A stretch of 6,212 nt of DNA from Synechococcus sp. GFB01 (GTDB taxonomy: Bacteria; Cyanobacteriota; Cyanobacteriia; PCC-6307; Cyanobiaceae): the NCBI RefSeq assembly GCF_001039265.1, contig NZ_LFEK01000007.1, positions 20,705 through 26,916 of the forward strand, written 5' to 3'. Positions 1-6,212 of this stretch are shown here, piece after piece. Positions within the stretch are counted from its first letter, which is position 1. Every line of letters starts with the position of its first letter. The translations under genes and the position numbers were made by a program. The notes beneath the pieces were generated by a model. The model did not search any database and was not told the origin of the DNA. It saw nothing but the letters and a program-made list of their open reading frames with translations.

Positions 1-178
1 GGGGCAGCAGTAAGTACTACGGGCTATTGCCATCGATCGTCGCAAGCAGGTGCAGTCACAAAAGGACAGGCCGGCGGAAGTGCAAATGATCACTCTGGCG
101 CGGTATCCCTGTAGAGAAGCAGCTGTCAGAAGTCCCCCAAGAGCTTCCAAACAGCTCGTCGTCCAGCATCCTGACAGA

Positions 179-200
179 GATGCAATGCGACCATTGCATC
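179..200. repeat. Perfect 9-bp inverted repeat with 4-nt loop
   Basis: GATGCAATG at 179-187 and CATTGCATC at 192-200 are exact reverse complements separated by CGAC. No run of T follows on either strand, so an intrinsic terminator is unlikely. It lies about 100 nt before the HEPN start codon and about 47 nt upstream of a possible -10 box. It could be an operator for a dimeric regulator or, if transcription starts further upstream, a leader hairpin. Its function is inferred; the symmetry is seen directly. Confidence 0.6.
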
Positions 201-246
201 ACGCCGCCGTATCAGATCAGACAAGATTAACAAGCGCTGCCGGTAA

Positions 247-252
247 TATGAT
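247..252 (+). promoter_or_regulatory. Possible -10 element (TATGAT) for the HEPN gene
   Basis: TATGAT matches the sigma-70 -10 consensus at five of six positions. It lies in an AT-richer pocket about 48 nt before the GTG start at 300. No good -35 hexamer lies at the right distance; the nearest candidate, CAGACA at 218-223, is too far upstream. Some cyanobacterial promoters use the -10 box alone, but this assignment is weak. Confidence 0.2.
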
Positions 253-299
253 GCCTGAGTCTATGGCAGTCAAGAAAAGACGCTCTATACTGCCATAAG

Positions 300-1415
300 G
301 TGCTCAGCAAAAGAAAATGGTTGACTAGCCCAAGCATTGTAAGATCTGCGACCACCAAGGGCATGGTTCTAAAGCTTGCACAAGTCAAAGGGACCTGGGT
401 GTACTTGATCCCAGTGTCCGGCCTGCGCCTCACGGATGCCGTCAAAGAAGAGATCGTCATTAATCGAGTAACATTTATCTCAGTCAGAAAGCTTGTCCGC
501 GTAAGAAAGCGCCTTGGAATACCCGAGCCCATATCGCATTTGCGCAGTCGATATTCCATGGTTGAGTTCCTCAATCGCCCTGATCAAGTTGTAGCAGTGC
601 TAAGGCAAACTGGAAGGCCCCACGATATCGATTCAACAGTTCGGAGAATAGTCACCGAAGAATTATTCATCCTAGCCGCCTCTCAGCTTGGATTTAAAAA
701 GAGGCGATACAACTCTTACCCAGTCATTGGCGGAACAACCGCAAGGCGCTTTGCGCACCTTTGTATTAATACCAACCTTAGTGGAGGAATATGCTCTGGA
801 AGAACAGCCGGGAAATTGCACGATCTAATTACGGACGAACGCTGGATTGCATACAACAGGAATGTTTTTTTCAAGAATCTGATAGAGACTCTTGAAGGAA
901 GGCTCAAGGTGGAGGCGTCCTGGAAGCAGGCACTGCGCAAAGTTGCTCTTCTAGTTGGCCAGAGCCAGTCTTCTAGTGACGTGGCGCATGCTTTTCTTTT
1001 AAATATGATTGCTATTGAGGTTCTCTTGGTAGAAGAGCAAGACAAGCAGAAGGATGCCCTTCCAGAGCGTGTTGAGGCTTTTATTGGCTGGGTAGGCTAC
1101 TGGCATACCCGTGCATACGAGAAGAGGCTCAGAGAAGCATACAAAAAGAGGTGTCTGTACGTTCATTCTGGAGCTTTTTCTGAAATACAAATCAAGGATC
1201 TTTTGTTCATGGATGATATTCTGTTAAATGTTTTGGCGAATATACTGGGGCACCCTGCGATCTTTGTCTCCAAACGTGCAGTCATTGAATTTTCCAACAA
1301 AGTGTCCGCGGAAAAGATACTGGGCCTACAGCGGCCTGGGAAGTCGCGAGTTCGGCCAAAGACTCTTCTTCATATCTCACGTCAGTATTCCGAAAGCGAC
1401 CTGGCGGAGATCTAG
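300..1415 (+). CDS. Apea-like HEPN domain protein (putative anti-phage or abortive-infection effector)
   Basis: This gene encodes 371 residues. The C-terminal half (about 205-320) is helical and fits the Apea-like HEPN family. It has a first helix around SSDVAHAFLLNMIAIEVLL (225-243), then the signature RCLYVHSG with R284 and H289. This Rx4H motif is the catalytic pair of HEPN ribonucleases. The following helix, DLLFMDDILLNVLANIL, is also typical. The N-terminal part (about 20-80, with IPVSGLRL at 37-44) looks like the beta-rich domain that precedes HEPN in such proteins. Known relatives such as ApeA act as single-gene anti-phage systems, probably by cleaving RNA; here that role is inferred. 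The GTG at 300 is the first usual start after an in-frame stop at 249-251; an ATG at 363 is an alternative, and neither has a strong ribosome binding site. The gene stands alone, convergent to the phage-like operon, and is clearly lower in GC, suggesting separate acquisition. Confidence 0.8.
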   Translation: MLSKRKWLTSPSIVRSATTKGMVLKLAQVKGTWVYLIPVSGLRLTDAVKEEIVINRVTFISVRKLVRVRKRLGIPEPISHLRSRYSMVEFLNRPDQVVAVLRQTGRPHDIDSTVRRIVTEELFILAASQLGFKKRRYNSYPVIGGTTARRFAHLCINTNLSGGICSGRTAGKLHDLITDERWIAYNRNVFFKNLIETLEGRLKVEASWKQALRKVALLVGQSQSSSDVAHAFLLNMIAIEVLLVEEQDKQKDALPERVEAFIGWVGYWHTRAYEKRLREAYKKRCLYVHSGAFSEIQIKDLLFMDDILLNVLANILGHPAIFVSKRAVIEFSNKVSAEKILGLQRPGKSRVRPKTLLHISRQYSESDLAEI

Positions 1416-1489
1416 CAACTAGAGGCACTAGGGATGGCGATGATTATGTGCCTTGATTCAGCCTTGCCGCTTGATTGAAGACTTGAATC
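1411..1489. other. Convergent intergenic gap with weak dyads
   Basis: This stretch spans the HEPN stop codon and the end of the sigma-like gene. TCTAG/CTAGA (1411-1423) forms a 5-bp stem with a 3-nt loop over the HEPN stop. AGGCAC (1423-1428) and GTGCCT (1448-1453) form a 6-bp stem with a long loop. A near-perfect 17-bp palindrome lies at 1473-1489. CTTGATT occurs twice (1452-1458 and 1470-1476). None is followed by a T-run, so none is a convincing intrinsic terminator, although two converging genes need to end here. Confidence 0.35.
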
Positions 1490-2050
1490 TCAGGTATCAG
1501 GCTGCAACGCCACAACCGTCACCGAGCAGGCCTCCTGAATCTCGATCCAGCGCTCGCCGCTGATTCCCAGCCTTTCGGGCACCATCCCCGGCGGCACCCC
1601 CTGCCGAAGCAGCTTCTGCCCACTGGCATGGAGATCCCGCCAGGTGGGCGGCACCTTGATCGCAAAGCCCGAATCGCGCAGGTAGTGAATGATCTCGCCG
1701 TTGGCGTAGGTGCGGGCATAGGGACGGAACGGCCGACCGCCTGAGGGATTGAACCGCTCGGCCGCCTTGAGCAGCCCGATGATCGCCACCTGCCGCAGAT
1801 CCTCGAAGGGATGGATGGTGCGGCGGGCGAAGTTACCGGCGATCGCATCGGCCAGGTCCAGGTGCTGCAGCGCCAGGGCGTGGGCCGCGGCGCGGGGATG
1901 GGGGGTACGGCACCGCCGGCGGCGACCGGCACCCGATGGAGTGTCCGGTGCCGCCGGCAGATGCCCAGTCGTTGAGTGCTCCGGTGCCGGCGCCTCGGCT
2001 GGCTCGTCCTGCGGAGCCTGTGTGTGAAACAGAGAGAGCTGCTGACCCAT
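1490..2050 (-). CDS. Short sigma-70-like factor, region 2 plus partial region 3, no region 4
   Basis: The product has 186 residues from the ATG at 2050, chosen because it overlaps the terL stop as TGATG; an upstream start would run back into terL. Residues 80-102 (HPFEDLRQVAIIGLLKAAERF and following) match sigma region 2.1-2.2, where RNA polymerase core binds. Residues 108-126 (FRPYARTYANGEIIHYLRD) match regions 2.3-2.4, which melt and read the -10 element. IKVPPTWRDL (131-140) and ERLGISGERWIEIQEA (159-174) resemble the start of region 3 in SigF/SigB-type factors. The protein then stops where the 'SLD' segment would lie, so region 4, the -35 reader, is absent. Residues 4-8 are QLSLF, the canonical beta-clamp-binding pentapeptide, followed by a Pro/Ala-rich linker to about residue 60. 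A role in phage or element gene expression is inferred. A degenerate sigma acting as an anti-host factor is the main alternative. Confidence 0.82.
   Translation of the reverse strand: MGQQLSLFHTQAPQDEPAEAPAPEHSTTGHLPAAPDTPSGAGRRRRCRTPHPRAAAHALALQHLDLADAIAGNFARRTIHPFEDLRQVAIIGLLKAAERFNPSGGRPFRPYARTYANGEIIHYLRDSGFAIKVPPTWRDLHASGQKLLRQGVPPGMVPERLGISGERWIEIQEACSVTVVALQPDT
1839..1846. repeat. HIP1-type octamer GCGATCGC
   Basis: This is a perfect copy of the HIP1 palindrome, which is highly over-represented in many cyanobacterial genomes. It lies inside the sigma-like gene. One copy in about 4.7 kb of GC-rich sequence is only weak support for a cyanobacterial origin. Confidence 0.4.
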
Positions 2051-3702
2051 CAGCGCGACAGCAGCAGCGGAACGGGCGCGTCCTTGACGCCCAGGCCCTT
2101 CCAGTAGCGCTCCTCCAGCCACAGCGCCCCGTGGCAGAAGGCGTCGGTGAGGTCTTTCGTGCCCTTGGGGAAGCGCGGCAGTTCTTCGCTGAGCGGCTCA
2201 GCACGGGGGTGGAACGCCACCTGCCCGGCTTCCAGCAGTGGCGCAACGGCATGGGCGCGCAGTTCCTTGCTGCCGCGGGCCGGCACCGGCAGCAGGCCGC
2301 GGATCTTGCGCCTGAGGATCTGCAGAACGGCAGGGCCGTTGGCCGCGTCCTCCACCAGCACTGCGTTGGGCCGCAGCCCTTGCTGCTGTAACGCCGCGCT
2401 GGCGGCCAGCAGGAAGTGGATGGTGCCGGGCAGGCCCAGGCGTTTGCGCACCGCCCACAGCACCTCGATCTCCAGCTTCTGCGTTGCCTGGCGCACCTCC
2501 CGGTGCGACGCCTGGCCCGGATCGGGCGCCAGCAGGCCCATCAGCACGAAGCCGCAGTAGCAGCTGTCGTCCTCGTCCTTGAAGGTCAGATCGCAGGCGA
2601 GCACCAACGGCGCGAAACGGCGCTTCTGGTTGCGGGGGAAGGGGCCGCGCAGCCAGGCCCGCTGGAAGATGCCTCCGGTGGCTGGAGCGGGCCGCTGCTG
2701 GTAGAGAGCCGACCACCAGAAGTTGCCGGTGCGGGCGCGAATCTTGAGCAGCTCCTGCAGCGGAAACCGCTCCGGGCACAGCGCCTCGCCGGGCGGCCGC
2801 CAGTCGGGCTCCACGGTGACGGTGGGCGGGTACTGCGGGCGCTCGGACGGGTGCTCGGCAATGGCGGGGAGGTCGAGCACGTGCCAGTGCTGCGGTGCCT
2901 CCTCCAGCTCCTGTTTGAGGAGCCAGCCCACCATGTCCTCCTCATCCCAGCGGGTGAGCACGATCACCTGGGCCGAGAGGTTGCGCTGCAGCGCCCCCTC
3001 ACCCGCATCGATGAAGGAGGGCTCAGCCCGCAGGAACCACACCGACTTGAGCCACTCCACGATCCGCGCCCTCACCCGGGGCGAGCCGGCGTCGTGGGGC
3101 CCTTTGTAGGGGTCATCGATGATCCCGAGGCTGTAGCCCTTGCCGTTGAAGGGGCCATCCACACCGGCGGCGATGCAGCCGCCGCGCATGGGGGTGAGCC
3201 AGTTGCCCACCGCGGCGGAGTCCTTGGAGAGCGGGTTGCCGGTGGCGCGGTAGAAATGCCGTGCCTCGCGGGAGTGGGCGTAGGCCAGCTCACCGCTGTA
3301 GCTCGCCACCGCCGCGAAGAGCTGCGGGTGGCGGTAGACGAAGTAGGCCAGGAACAACTTGGAGATCAGCAGCGATTTCCCGAGGCGCGGCGGGCAGGTG
3401 ACGATCAGGCGCGAGAGCTCGCCATCAGCGATCTGCTGCAGCAGGGCGATCAGCACCAGCGCCCAACGGTGGAAGCCGTAGGCGGGGAAGGCCTCGGCGA
3501 TGAACTCCCGCAGGCTCAGCGGTGCCGCAGCCGCAGCGGCCAGGGATGGGTCGCGGAACCCAAGCACGCCGCAGTCGCGCCAGGGGTCACCGTGCAGAGG
3601 TGAGAGCAGCAGGCCGCCGTCACGGCCGGCGGTCTGCACCGGGGCGATGACGCCGCCGGCAGGTGGGCTGGCGATGGGGCTGGCGGAGAGGCTGCGCACC
3701 AT
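2050..3702 (-). CDS. terL: Phage terminase large subunit (packaging ATPase/nuclease)
   Basis: The product has 550 residues. The N-terminal ATPase shows Walker A CPPRLGKS (103-110), Walker B GIIDDP (193-198) and the motif LTRWDEEDMVGWLL (249-262) seen after Walker B in terminases. The C-terminal RNase H-like nuclease shows ACDLTF (D371), VEDAANG (E451 and D452) and KGTKDLTDAFCHG (D517 and D520), the acidic residues expected to bind two metal ions. All key residues are present, so the enzyme appears intact. It would cut concatemeric DNA and pump it into a prohead through a portal not seen here. The ATG at 3702 is preferred over an earlier in-frame start at 3837, because it overlaps the upstream stop as TGATG and the extra 45 residues lie in the shadow of the small-subunit gene. 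The gene is followed at once, again by TGATG, by the sigma-like gene. Confidence 0.94.
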   Translation of the reverse strand: MVRSLSASPIASPPAGGVIAPVQTAGRDGGLLLSPLHGDPWRDCGVLGFRDPSLAAAAAAPLSLREFIAEAFPAYGFHRWALVLIALLQQIADGELSRLIVTCPPRLGKSLLISKLFLAYFVYRHPQLFAAVASYSGELAYAHSREARHFYRATGNPLSKDSAAVGNWLTPMRGGCIAAGVDGPFNGKGYSLGIIDDPYKGPHDAGSPRVRARIVEWLKSVWFLRAEPSFIDAGEGALQRNLSAQVIVLTRWDEEDMVGWLLKQELEEAPQHWHVLDLPAIAEHPSERPQYPPTVTVEPDWRPPGEALCPERFPLQELLKIRARTGNFWWSALYQQRPAPATGGIFQRAWLRGPFPRNQKRRFAPLVLACDLTFKDEDDSCYCGFVLMGLLAPDPGQASHREVRQATQKLEIEVLWAVRKRLGLPGTIHFLLAASAALQQQGLRPNAVLVEDAANGPAVLQILRRKIRGLLPVPARGSKELRAHAVAPLLEAGQVAFHPRAEPLSEELPRFPKGTKDLTDAFCHGALWLEERYWKGLGVKDAPVPLLLSR

Positions 3703-4241
3703 CAGCCCCGCAGCCCGGCTCCGTGGCCATCCGGGGCCTTGATCGGCGCCCGCAGCAGGCCACCAATCTCGGCGATCACCCGGAAGGCACCGACAGCCGC
3801 CGAGAACTGCTCGGCATCCATGGCGCGGCGCGCGCACTCATTGAGCGCAAAGATCTGCTCGGCCTGGTGGCGGCGCCGGTCAGTGATCAGCTCCTCCACC
3901 ATCCGCTCGCGCGCGATGGCGAGGTAGCGGCTGACGGTCTTGATGTTGCTGACCCCCCAGTCCTGGGCGGCTTTTTCCCTCATCACCGCCAGCGGCAGGC
4001 GCTGCGCAATCCACAGCTGGGCCTCGGCGATCCGCTGCTCCACCTCCATATGGCTCGGGCGCGGACGGTGGTTCTTGCTGCGCCGGCTCCTTGGTGGGTT
4101 GCCCTTGCCCACCGGCCTGGAGGGATCCAGCGGCGTCGGCAGCCACTGGGGCCGGCCGTCGTCGTCCTGCTGAGGGGCTGCAACCCGGAGCTCCTCCACC
4201 GGATCGAGAAGTCCATCAGCAGCACCGCCGCGGCCCGCCAC
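3702..4241 (-). CDS. terS: Probable terminase small subunit (DNA-recognition protein)
   Basis: The product has 179 residues if the GTG at 4241 is used; an in-frame stop lies two codons upstream at 4247-4245. Residues 1-64 are Pro/Arg-rich and probably disordered. From MEVEQRIAEAQLWI (65-78) the protein becomes helical. Residues 85-110 (AVMREKAAQDWGVSNIKTVSRYLAIA) form a helix-turn-helix of the type that binds pac or cos DNA. Residues 111-163 are a long helical stretch suited to oligomerisation. This order, and the position directly before terL with a 1-nt overlap (TGATG), support a small terminase subunit; sequence alone would only indicate an HTH protein. The ATG at 4049 would give a 115-residue protein with the HTH and helical part intact, so the start is uncertain. 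No clear ribosome binding site is seen at either. Confidence 0.75.
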   Translation of the reverse strand: MAGRGGAADGLLDPVEELRVAAPQQDDDGRPQWLPTPLDPSRPVGKGNPPRSRRSKNHRPRPSHMEVEQRIAEAQLWIAQRLPLAVMREKAAQDWGVSNIKTVSRYLAIARERMVEELITDRRRHQAEQIFALNECARRAMDAEQFSAAVGAFRVIAEIGGLLRAPIKAPDGHGAGLRG

Positions 4242-4749
4242 ACGTCATTCAGCAGTTTTGCTCTCGCGAAACCATAACCCGGCTTGCACTGACTGCCCAT
4301 GGCAGCGGCCACTGCGGTCATTCATCAGCACCAGGAACGGCGGGACCCTCAGGGCACGACAGCCGTCCCGGCCCAGATCCCCTGCAGCGCAGTCCTTCTT
4401 GCCCCTATTGCTACATGACTACGTCCTTAATCAGAGAGAGAAAGAGATCGAGCCAAGAGGGGGAGGTAGATGGCGCCCCCCATGCAGGGATGGAGGGAAT
4501 CAGTGAATCGGGGGGGGTCGATCTGGCTGGCCGCGCACCCGCAGTACCGGTCGCCCGATTCGCTTACAGCGCATGGGTTCTCAGCCGGTCCATGCCCTTG
4601 GCGGCCCCGTTCCGGCGTACCCCGGCAGTCGACAGCGAACACTGAGCCAGCGGCAGCAGCAAGGCCCCGATCAGCTCGCAGCGGCACTCTCCTGCTGCAG
4701 CGTCCCCATCGTCCCAACCCTTGCGCTCACTGGCCTGGGTCGTCCCGCT
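4242..4749. other. 508-nt gap between primase/helicase and terminase genes
   Basis: The downstream genes overlap tightly, so a gap this long is notable. I found no credible gene, tRNA or known RNA in it. A minus-strand frame at 4427-4717 (96 codons) has no recognisable domain and an odd Gly/Arg/Cys-rich composition. The stretch holds an 8-G homopolymer (4510-4517), a purine-rich AG tract (about 4433-4446; pyrimidine-rich on the coding strand) and a 6-bp dyad, CGGGAC (4341-4346) with GTCCCG (4365-4370). Its position just before terS suits a packaging recognition site and/or a promoter for the packaging genes. That is inferred from known phage layouts, not from a recognised motif. Confidence 0.4.
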
Positions 4750-6212
4750 TCAGAGGATGGCGAGGGGAATGGCACAGGCCCGGGACTTGGAGCCCGCGCC
4801 GCGGAAGCGCACCGGATGGCCATGGGGTCCGGCGCCGGGCAGGCGGCCGAGGATCGTGCTCCAGCTGCTGGCCCAGGGCGTGTCGGCCAGGATCCGGCCG
4901 ATCGCTTCTGCGGTGTTGCTCACCAGAAGCATGCCGTCGGCGATCCGCAGCCCATGGCGGGAGAGCAGCTCATCGGCATGGCGGCTGCTCACCGGCTCGA
5001 GCGGATTGACGCTGCTGAGCAGCTCCACCAGCTCGCCGATGCTGCGGGTCAGCACCCGGTCCTCGGTCTCCACCCGCAGCTGGTGCTGCAGGATCCGGTT
5101 GAGGCAGCGCCGCTCATCGGCGATTTCGGTGCTCTGGCGGTAGCTGCTCCAGTCGGTGCCCTCGATCAGACCCTGCACCTCCGCCGCCGTGGGCACCAGA
5201 GACGACTGCAGCGACCAGGCACCAGCCAGCAGGGTGCCGTACTGATCCCCCAGCGCCTGGGAGTCGAAGTGCTGCGCCGCTACCCGGCAGCAGACCGTGA
5301 TCGAGCGGCGGATCACCGGGATCAGAGACACGGTTCGGGCGATCAGCCGGTTGGCGAAGGTGGGAGTGATCAGCTCCTCGAGATCCCGCGCCAGCGCATC
5401 CCAGTGGGCCTGGCGCTGCTGCTGCGGGATGTCGGCCGGGTTGCGCAGGGTGAGCTGGGCAAAGCGTCGCCGGTCGGCCCCTTGCTTGAGGCCAGTGGCG
5501 ATGGAGGAGAGCAGGAACATCGAGCGCACCGCATAGCGCGACACCTCGCCGGAGGCCGAGCCCTTGACGATGGCGGCGCGCGATTCGGAACTCGCCACCC
5601 GCGCCAGCGACAGGATGCCCTGGATGCGCTGCTGGTCGGCCTTCTCATTGCTCTCGGCCTCATCGATCAGCACCGGCAGGGCATCGGAGCGCAGCGACTG
5701 ACGGATGCCGGCCTCGGTGACGCTGCCGACGAACACCCGCGCCATGTCGCCCAGCAGCACCGCGATGAACCGCTCGAAGATCTGCGACTTGCCCGAGCCG
5801 GCCGCGGCGCTCAGCCACACATGGGGCCGCCAGCTGAGGGCACCGCAGATCGGCGCCAGCGTCACCCAACCGGCCAGGAGAAAGGCGGAAGCGGGCACAT
5901 CCCACCAGAAGCGATCGGCGATGGTCAGCACCGTGAGCGCTTCTTCATCGGAGAGGGGAATGGCATCGGCGGGGCCCTCCAGGGCGGCACCCCGCTGGTA
6001 GTGAAAGCGGCTGGCCAGCGGTGTGGTGACCGGGTGGACGCGGCCATCAATCACCAACCGATTCCCCAGGTGCAGTACGCAGCGGCCGTTGTCCCACCAC
6101 ACCCCGCGGCCACGCAGCTGATCCGGCTCGAACATCCCCACCTGGGCCTGCCGGCAGAACAGGTCCGAGGCGGCCGCGGTCCAGTTCACGCCCCGCTTGG
6201 AGGGGTAGAGGG
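4750..6212 (-). CDS. Primase/helicase-type AAA+ ATPase, C-terminal part (5' end beyond the window)
   Basis: The reading frame is open to the right edge, so the 486 visible residues are a C-terminal portion. A GTG at 6189 could be mistaken for the start, but in-frame sense codons (LYPSKRG) continue upstream. Early on, GMFEPDQLRGRGVWWDNGR and CVLHLGNRLVIDG follow a pattern I associate with phage and element primase/helicase proteins. The ATPase core has Walker A AAAGSGKS (catalytic Lys codon at 5788-5790), Walker B LPVLIDEAE about 40 residues later, and a candidate arginine finger in ADRRRF. The C-terminus (about the last 50 residues) looks like a small domain ending the family. It probably unwinds or primes DNA to replicate the element, and a primase domain may lie off-window. 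A helicase loader or DUF927-like ATPase are alternatives. The stop (TGA, 4752-4750) is followed by the long gap before terS. Confidence 0.75.
   Translation of the reverse strand, partial: LYPSKRGVNWTAAASDLFCRQAQVGMFEPDQLRGRGVWWDNGRCVLHLGNRLVIDGRVHPVTTPLASRFHYQRGAALEGPADAIPLSDEEALTVLTIADRFWWDVPASAFLLAGWVTLAPICGALSWRPHVWLSAAAGSGKSQIFERFIAVLLGDMARVFVGSVTEAGIRQSLRSDALPVLIDEAESNEKADQQRIQGILSLARVASSESRAAIVKGSASGEVSRYAVRSMFLLSSIATGLKQGADRRRFAQLTLRNPADIPQQQRQAHWDALARDLEELITPTFANRLIARTVSLIPVIRRSITVCCRVAAQHFDSQALGDQYGTLLAGAWSLQSSLVPTAAEVQGLIEGTDWSSYRQSTEIADERRCLNRILQHQLRVETEDRVLTRSIGELVELLSSVNPLEPVSSRHADELLSRHGLRIADGMLLVSNTAEAIGRILADTPWASSWSTILGRLPGAGPHGHPVRFRGAGSKSRACAIPLAIL

Larger units (their letters stand above)
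1..299. other. Non-coding leader region upstream of the HEPN gene
   Basis: I see no convincing gene in this stretch. A GTG-started reading frame of 82 codons (50-298, plus strand) ends just before the HEPN start, but its product is low in complexity, lacks recognisable motifs and has no ribosome binding site. The only strong structure is the inverted repeat at 179-200. A possible -10 element lies at 247-252. Base composition is closer to that of the HEPN gene than to the GC-rich minus-strand module. Confidence 0.5.

Noticed and set aside
50..298. 82-codon plus-strand frame before the HEPN gene, possible small partner gene
   Set aside because: No ribosome binding site, no motif, low-complexity composition, and it contains the strong inverted repeat at 179-200. 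A toxin-antitoxin partner is conceivable but unsupported.
227..574. 115-codon minus-strand frame overlapping the HEPN gene start
   Set aside because: It is antisense to the HEPN coding sequence, with no motif and no sensible context.
1411..1423. Small hairpin TCTAG-CAA-CTAGA over the HEPN stop codon as a terminator
   Set aside because: Only five base pairs, AT-containing and without a following T-run; too weak to call.
2416..3603. Long plus-strand open frame (395 codons) across the terminase large-subunit gene
   Set aside because: It lies fully antisense to a gene with all terminase motifs. GC-rich coding sequence commonly leaves a stop-free opposite strand, and the product (Gln, Arg, His and Gly-rich) shows no domain.
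3703..3837. Longer N-terminus for the terminase large subunit (start at 3837)
   Set aside because: The extra 45 residues overlap the small-subunit gene in another frame, are Arg/Gly/Cys-rich and do not look like terminase; the TGATG overlap supports the start at 3702.
4427..4717. 96-codon minus-strand frame in the gap before terS
   Set aside because: The product has no recognisable fold or family signature and odd composition, and frames of this length are expected by chance at this GC content.
4242..4749. tRNA or attachment site in the gap
   Set aside because: I looked for a T-arm (GGTTCRA-like) and cloverleaf pairing on both strands and found none that hold together.

Overview
The window carries a high-GC, phage-like replication and packaging module on the minus strand (about 1490 to the right edge) and, convergent to it on the plus strand, one lower-GC gene for an Apea-like HEPN protein (300-1415). 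I suspect a prophage or phage satellite in a high-GC cyanobacterium of the Synechococcus/Cyanobium type. The grounds are the SigF/SigB-like sigma region 2, one perfect HIP1 octamer (GCGATCGC, 1839-1846) and the protein style. The host assignment is an inference. No integrase, tRNA, rRNA, CRISPR array or insertion sequence is visible.

Layout, left to right: 1-299 has no convincing gene but holds a perfect 9-bp inverted repeat (179-200). 300-1415 (+) is a HEPN protein of the kind found in abortive-infection systems. 1416-1489 is a short convergent gap with dyad structures. 1490-2050 (-) is a short sigma-70-like protein with region 2 and part of region 3 but no region 4, and an N-terminal QLSLF peptide matching the beta-clamp-binding consensus. 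2050-3702 (-) is the terminase large subunit. 3702-4241 (-) is a probable terminase small subunit. 4242-4749 is a gap of about 500 nt without a credible gene. 4750-6212 (-) is the C-terminal part of a primase/helicase-type AAA+ ATPase that runs off the right edge.

The minus-strand genes read as one transcription unit: primase/helicase, gap, terS, terL, sigma. terS/terL and terL/sigma are both joined by TGATG, where the stop of one gene shares its A with the start ATG of the next, which implies translational coupling. The inferred logic is that the ATPase replicates the element, the terminase packages it, and the small sigma-like protein redirects host RNA polymerase. The clamp-like motif raises the possibility of replication-coupled late transcription, as with phage T4 gp55. 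The HEPN gene looks like defence cargo at the end of the module, with base composition unlike its neighbours.
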